Assembly (NCBI RefSeq): GCF_006861775.1
Contig: NZ_VDGG01000021.1
Coordinates: 1-64,000, forward strand
Source: Psychrobacillus soli
Lineage (GTDB): Bacteria > Bacillota > Bacilli > Bacillales_A > Planococcaceae
Direction: 5' to 3'
DNA length: 64,000 nucleotides
Part shown: piece after piece, positions 61,114 through 64,000 of the stretch
How positions within the stretch are numbered: position 1 is the stretch's first letter
Layout: every line of letters begins with the position of its first letter
Notes under the pieces: model-generated
Databases searched by the model: none
Told to the model about the DNA's origin: nothing
The model's input: only the letters and a program-made list of their open reading frames with translations
Made by a program: the position numbers and the translations under genes

Positions 61114-62079
61114 ATGCGGGAAATATTACTAGGGGTTCTTGCCTCTTTGTTTTTTGCGGTAACATTCATTCTTAATCGTTCGATGGAAATATCGGGAGGA
61201 AGCTGGCTTTGGAGCTCTTCCCTCCGCTTCTTTTTCATGCTCCCTTTTCTATTTATCATTGTTTCTTATCGAAAAGGGTTAGCCAATACGTTTCATGAAC
61301 TAAAATCTGCTCCTGCTCCGTGGCTTATATGGAGTTTTGTGGGCTTTGTCTTGTTTTACGCACCACTTACATTTGCAGCCGCATATGGACCAGGTTGGCT
61401 GATCTCCGGTATGTGGCAATTTACAATTGTTGCCGGCGTATTACTTGCCCCACTTTTTTCTGTGCGAATAAAAGATCGTATAATTAAACAAAAAATTCCT
61501 GTCATTTCACTATTAATCTCACTCGTTATATTAATAGGTATTATTCTAATTCAAATTCCAAATACAGATTCTCTTTCGATGAGTGCTGTTTTTCTAGGTA
61601 TATTACCTGTAATAGTAGCTGCATTTGCGTATCCACTAGGTAACCGCAAAATGATGGAACATTTAGATGGTAAACTGGATACCTTTCAACGCGTGCTTGG
61701 AATGACGATTGCTTCTCTTCCCGCTTGGATTATTCTAGTAGTATTTGCGATTTTCACAGTTGGACTTCCTTCTATGAGTCAAGTCGTACAATCATTAATT
61801 GTAGCAGTTAGTTCCGGTGTCGTTGCTACTACCCTATTTTTTATGGCAACAGATCGGGTCCGCAATCACCAAGGAAAGCTTGCAGCTGTAGAAGCAACTC
61901 AGTCAACGGAAATACTATTTGTGATCGCCGGGGAAATGATCATTCTCCATATTCCATTGCCTACACCGATCGCTTTAATTGGGCTTGGTATTATTATTTT
62001 AGGAATGTTTTTACACAGCTATTATACGAAGGTTTTAAATACTAGATCAGTGGCATTAACTTCAAAAGAGACAGAATAA
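61114..62079 (+). CDS. EmrE-type multidrug exporter family membrane protein
   Basis: A 321-residue protein with about ten helices, belonging to the multidrug resistance efflux (EmrE) group within the DMT superfamily. SLFFAVTFILNRSMEISGG, AAYGPGWLISGMWQFTI and VEATQSTEILFVIAGE are recognisable. The substrate is unknown. A decayed copy of its last third lies about 550 bp downstream. Confidence 0.85.
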   Translation: MREILLGVLASLFFAVTFILNRSMEISGGSWLWSSSLRFFFMLPFLFIIVSYRKGLANTFHELKSAPAPWLIWSFVGFVLFYAPLTFAAAYGPGWLISGMWQFTIVAGVLLAPLFSVRIKDRIIKQKIPVISLLISLVILIGIILIQIPNTDSLSMSAVFLGILPVIVAAFAYPLGNRKMMEHLDGKLDTFQRVLGMTIASLPAWIILVVFAIFTVGLPSMSQVVQSLIVAVSSGVVATTLFFMATDRVRNHQGKLAAVEATQSTEILFVIAGEMIILHIPLPTPIALIGLGIIILGMFLHSYYTKVLNTRSVALTSKETE

Positions 62080-62128
62080 AAAGTACACGGTTATGAGTAA
62101 TATTCCTCGTAACCATGTGCTTTTTTTA
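62080..62128. terminator. Terminator after the EmrE-type gene
   Basis: AGTACACGGTTATGAG pairs with CTCGTAACCATGTGCT with few mismatches, followed by TTTTTTT. It may also serve the convergent DUF6054 gene. Confidence 0.75.
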
Positions 62129-62464
62129 CACCATATATCCCCCAAGAGCTTTTTCTACACTATTTACAAAATCTCCTCCTGCTCCCCAATCAAACCGAAA
62201 AATAGCCCCTGATCCCGCTCCTGATGAAGCAGCATGTACTTTAGTTTTGTTTTCTAAATTATCAATTGTAATAGTTAATGAAGCCCGATTACTTGTACGC
62301 ATATAATACTTCTCTAGTACGCACACCACAACTTGATGTTCGCCTACTGCTCGCTCGTACACATCTATAATCGTGCCTGAAATACTTCCTTGCACGATAT
62401 GTTGTTGCAAAACATCTAGTGCAGCTTTCGGAGCCAACGAAACGTAAAAATCGCGGATATCCAT
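62126..62464 (-). CDS. DUF6054 protein
   Basis: A 112-residue protein with no membrane helix. LEKYYMRTSNRASLTITIDN and the glycine-rich SSGAGSGAIFRFDWGAG segment match the DUF6054 family of Firmicutes. Function unknown. The ATG at 62464 follows a GGGGGA-type site. It lies alone between the exporter and its remnant. Confidence 0.72.
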   Translation of the reverse strand: MDIRDFYVSLAPKAALDVLQQHIVQGSISGTIIDVYERAVGEHQVVVCVLEKYYMRTSNRASLTITIDNLENKTKVHAASSGAGSGAIFRFDWGAGGDFVNSVEKALGGYMV

Positions 62465-62625
62465 TCCAATCCCCCATTTCCTCTAATACTTACTATTACG
62501 TTTGAAAAAGAAGATGGTTTCTAATGAATAGAAGAAAACAAAAAATATTCCATAGAGACGTTTTCTCCAGGAATACTTTTTTATCTTACACTTCTTTCAA
62601 TGCTGATTGGAATAAAGTCAAAACT

Positions 62626-62852
62626 CCCGCTTTGATATTCTAGTAGTATTTGAGATTTTCACAGTTGGACTTCCTTCTATTCATTAGTTGTAGCAGTTAG
62701 TTCTGGTGTCTTCGCTACTATTCTATTTGTGATCGTGAGGGGTAATGATCAGTCTCCATATTTCATTTCCTACACCGATCGCTTGAATTGGACTTGGCAT
62801 TATTATTTTAGGAATGTTTTTACACAGATATTATTCGAAAGTATTAAATACG
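62626..62852 (+). pseudogene. Decayed duplicate of the EmrE-type exporter 3' end
   Basis: This stretch matches 61726-62045 in order (CTAGTAGTATTTG, TTTTCACAGTTGGACTTCCT, GTAGCAGTTAGTTC, CTATTTGTGATCG, TTATTTTAGGAATGTTTTTA) but has lost about 18 nt and about 95 nt internally and contains stops. It is a remnant, not a gene. The rest of 62465-63038 shows no coding signal apart from a terminator. Confidence 0.87.
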
Positions 62853-62895
62853 AGGGCGACTTTACTAAAATCAAAGTAAATAAATTTAAAAGTAG

Positions 62896-62937
62896 AACGG
62901 GCTATACCAGTTTGACTTCGGTATAGCCCGTTTTTAT
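62896..62937. terminator. Terminator hairpin after the exporter remnant
   Basis: ACGGGCTATACC and GGTATAGCCCGT are perfect arms flanking AGTTTGACTTC, with TTTTT after. It is still intact although the gene before it has decayed. Confidence 0.85.
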
Positions 62938-63038
62938 TGTTAGTCGCATGCAAGTTTACTTCCCTTTAAGCGAGGACAAAATATTGTTATTTTTATCAAA
63001 TATTTTCCATTTTATTTTTTTAAAAAATTTCCTTATGC

Positions 63039-64000
63039 TTATTTCAACGCTGGTTGATATAAAGTAGAAACCCCTGTTTGAATAGCTGCTTCACTTACCG
63101 CTTTTGCAACGGTGTCTACAACCTGTTCATTAAATGCATCTGGAATAATATAATCCTCTCTAATTTCATGCTCCTCAATTAGAGATGCAATCGCATGGAC
63201 TGCTGCTAGTTTCATTTCTTCATTGATATCAGTTGCTCTAACATCCAGTGCTCCTCTAAAAATACCCGGGAATGCTAGCACATTATTTACTTGGTTTGGA
63301 TGATCGGAGCGACCAGTTGCAATAACCCTTACTCCCCACTCTTTTGCTAAATTATATGCCACTTCAGGGTTTGGATTCGCCAAAGCAAAAATGATTGGGT
63401 CACTATTCATAGAATCGATCATATCTCTCGTTAAAAGATTCGCTATAGAAACGCCAATAAATACGTCTGCACCTTCCATTGCGTCTTGTAAAGTTCCTTT
63501 TAAACCAAATGGATTCGTTGTACTAGCAATGGACTCCTTAACTGAGTTCATGCCTTCTTCGCGTCCTTCATAAATAATTCCTGTAGAATCGCACATAATA
63601 ATATTCGTATAACCTAATTGTTGAAGAATGCGTAAAATAGCCATTCCTGCTGCACCTGCACCGTTAATAACAACTTTTAGTGCTGGTATTTGTTTATTCA
63701 CAAGCTTCACTGCATTTTGAAGTCCAGCACCTACTACAATTGCCGTTCCATGCTGATCATCGTGAAATACTGGGATATTTAGCTCTGCGCGAAGACGATC
63801 TTCTATTTCAAAGCAACGTGGTGCAGAAATATCTTCTAAATTAATCGCACCAAATGTTGGGCTTATCGCTTTTACAATTTGGACAATTTCATCGACATTT
63901 TTTGTATCTAAACAAATTGGGAAGGCATCGACATTAGCAAATCTTTTTAATAGAATTGCTTTCCCTTCCATAACTGGTAACGCAGCTTCAGGTCCAATAT
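63039..64000 (-). CDS. NAD-dependent malic enzyme, 3' part (5' end outside window)
   Basis: The frame is open to the right edge of the window and gives IGPEAALPVMEGKAILLK at the boundary, so the N-terminal part is missing. About 320 residues are visible. FHDDQHGTAIVVGAG carries the metal and NAD binding region, NGAGAAGMAILRIL the Rossmann loop and ALANPNPEV the later motif. It decarboxylates malate to pyruvate and would link to the glyoxylate bypass products. No terminator was recognised right after it. Confidence 0.93.
   Translation of the reverse strand, partial: IGPEAALPVMEGKAILLKRFANVDAFPICLDTKNVDEIVQIVKAISPTFGAINLEDISAPRCFEIEDRLRAELNIPVFHDDQHGTAIVVGAGLQNAVKLVNKQIPALKVVINGAGAAGMAILRILQQLGYTNIIMCDSTGIIYEGREEGMNSVKESIASTTNPFGLKGTLQDAMEGADVFIGVSIANLLTRDMIDSMNSDPIIFALANPNPEVAYNLAKEWGVRVIATGRSDHPNQVNNVLAFPGIFRGALDVRATDINEEMKLAAVHAIASLIEEHEIREDYIIPDAFNEQVVDTVAKAVSEAAIQTGVSTLYQPALK

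Noticed and set aside
62729-62926. 65-codon frame downstream of the DUF6054 gene
   Set aside because: It lies within the decayed exporter remnant and its terminator hairpin and has no ribosome site.

Overview
The window looks like a chromosome segment of a low-GC Gram-positive bacterium of the order Bacillales, most likely family Planococcaceae (Psychrobacillus/Lysinibacillus-like). The evidence is AGGAGG-type ribosome binding sites with frequent TTG and GTG starts, a complete LiaIHFSR envelope-stress locus, YkoFEDC, YolD and YhfH proteins, and SAM-I, TPP and cobalamin riboswitches. No rRNA, tRNA, IS element, prophage or CRISPR array was seen. The family-level placement is an inference from gene content.

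Layout. 1-11.5 kb: a carbon-phosphorus (C-P) lyase operon on the minus strand, phnF, then phnGHIJKML, a PHP-domain cyclic phosphodiesterase (PhnPP type), phnD, phnC and two phnE. It takes up phosphonates and releases phosphate. 11.6-16 kb: a TetR regulator under a near-ideal palindromic operator with an MBL hydrolase and a DUF2568 protein, next to a two-gene ABC exporter. 16-21 kb: Ogt, a DUF2971 protein, an MHYT/EAL c-di-GMP protein followed by a decayed EAL fragment, and a D-2-hydroxyacid dehydrogenase. 21.2-24.7 kb: a TPP riboswitch with ykoFEDC (thiamine/HMP import). 25.9-30 kb: the class Ib ribonucleotide reductase nrdEIF behind two NrdR boxes, a cobalamin riboswitch and a terminator. 30-32.6 kb: uppP, dedA and a metallophosphoesterase. 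32.9-36.4 kb: liaIH-liaFSR. 37-38 kb: a NERD protein flanked by two copies of a tandem repeat. 38.2-41.2 kb: a two-component system with a previously unlisted 55-residue membrane ORF overlapping both genes. 41.5-43.4 kb: a lipoprotein, an ASCH protein, a YolD protein and a mini-WYL protein. 43.6-47.5 kb: the glyoxylate bypass aceA-aceB with a 40-residue zinc-finger gene and a divergent LytTR regulator. 49-52 kb: SAM riboswitch-metY-hom. 52-56 kb: a PlsY-like protein, a YdcF-like protein, an IclR regulator, an FMN reductase and a frameshifted OYE gene. 56-64 kb: GIY-YIG, DUF2087, oligoendopeptidase F, RDD, pepT, an EmrE-type exporter with a decayed duplicate, DUF6054, and the 3' part of malic enzyme.

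The most unusual structure is in the intergenic DNA. Two families of short tandem elements are present, A (TTRGTTGCTYTC plus about 9 nt) and B (TTAGTTGGAA plus 11 nt, mostly read on the other strand). Both repeat at an almost invariant 21-bp pitch, share the heptamer TTAGTTG, and sit next to gene 3' ends or terminators. Seven arrays with about 32 units were found. A third, longer degenerate intergenic repeat (family C) has three copies. Two decayed partial gene duplicates lie directly downstream of their intact parents.
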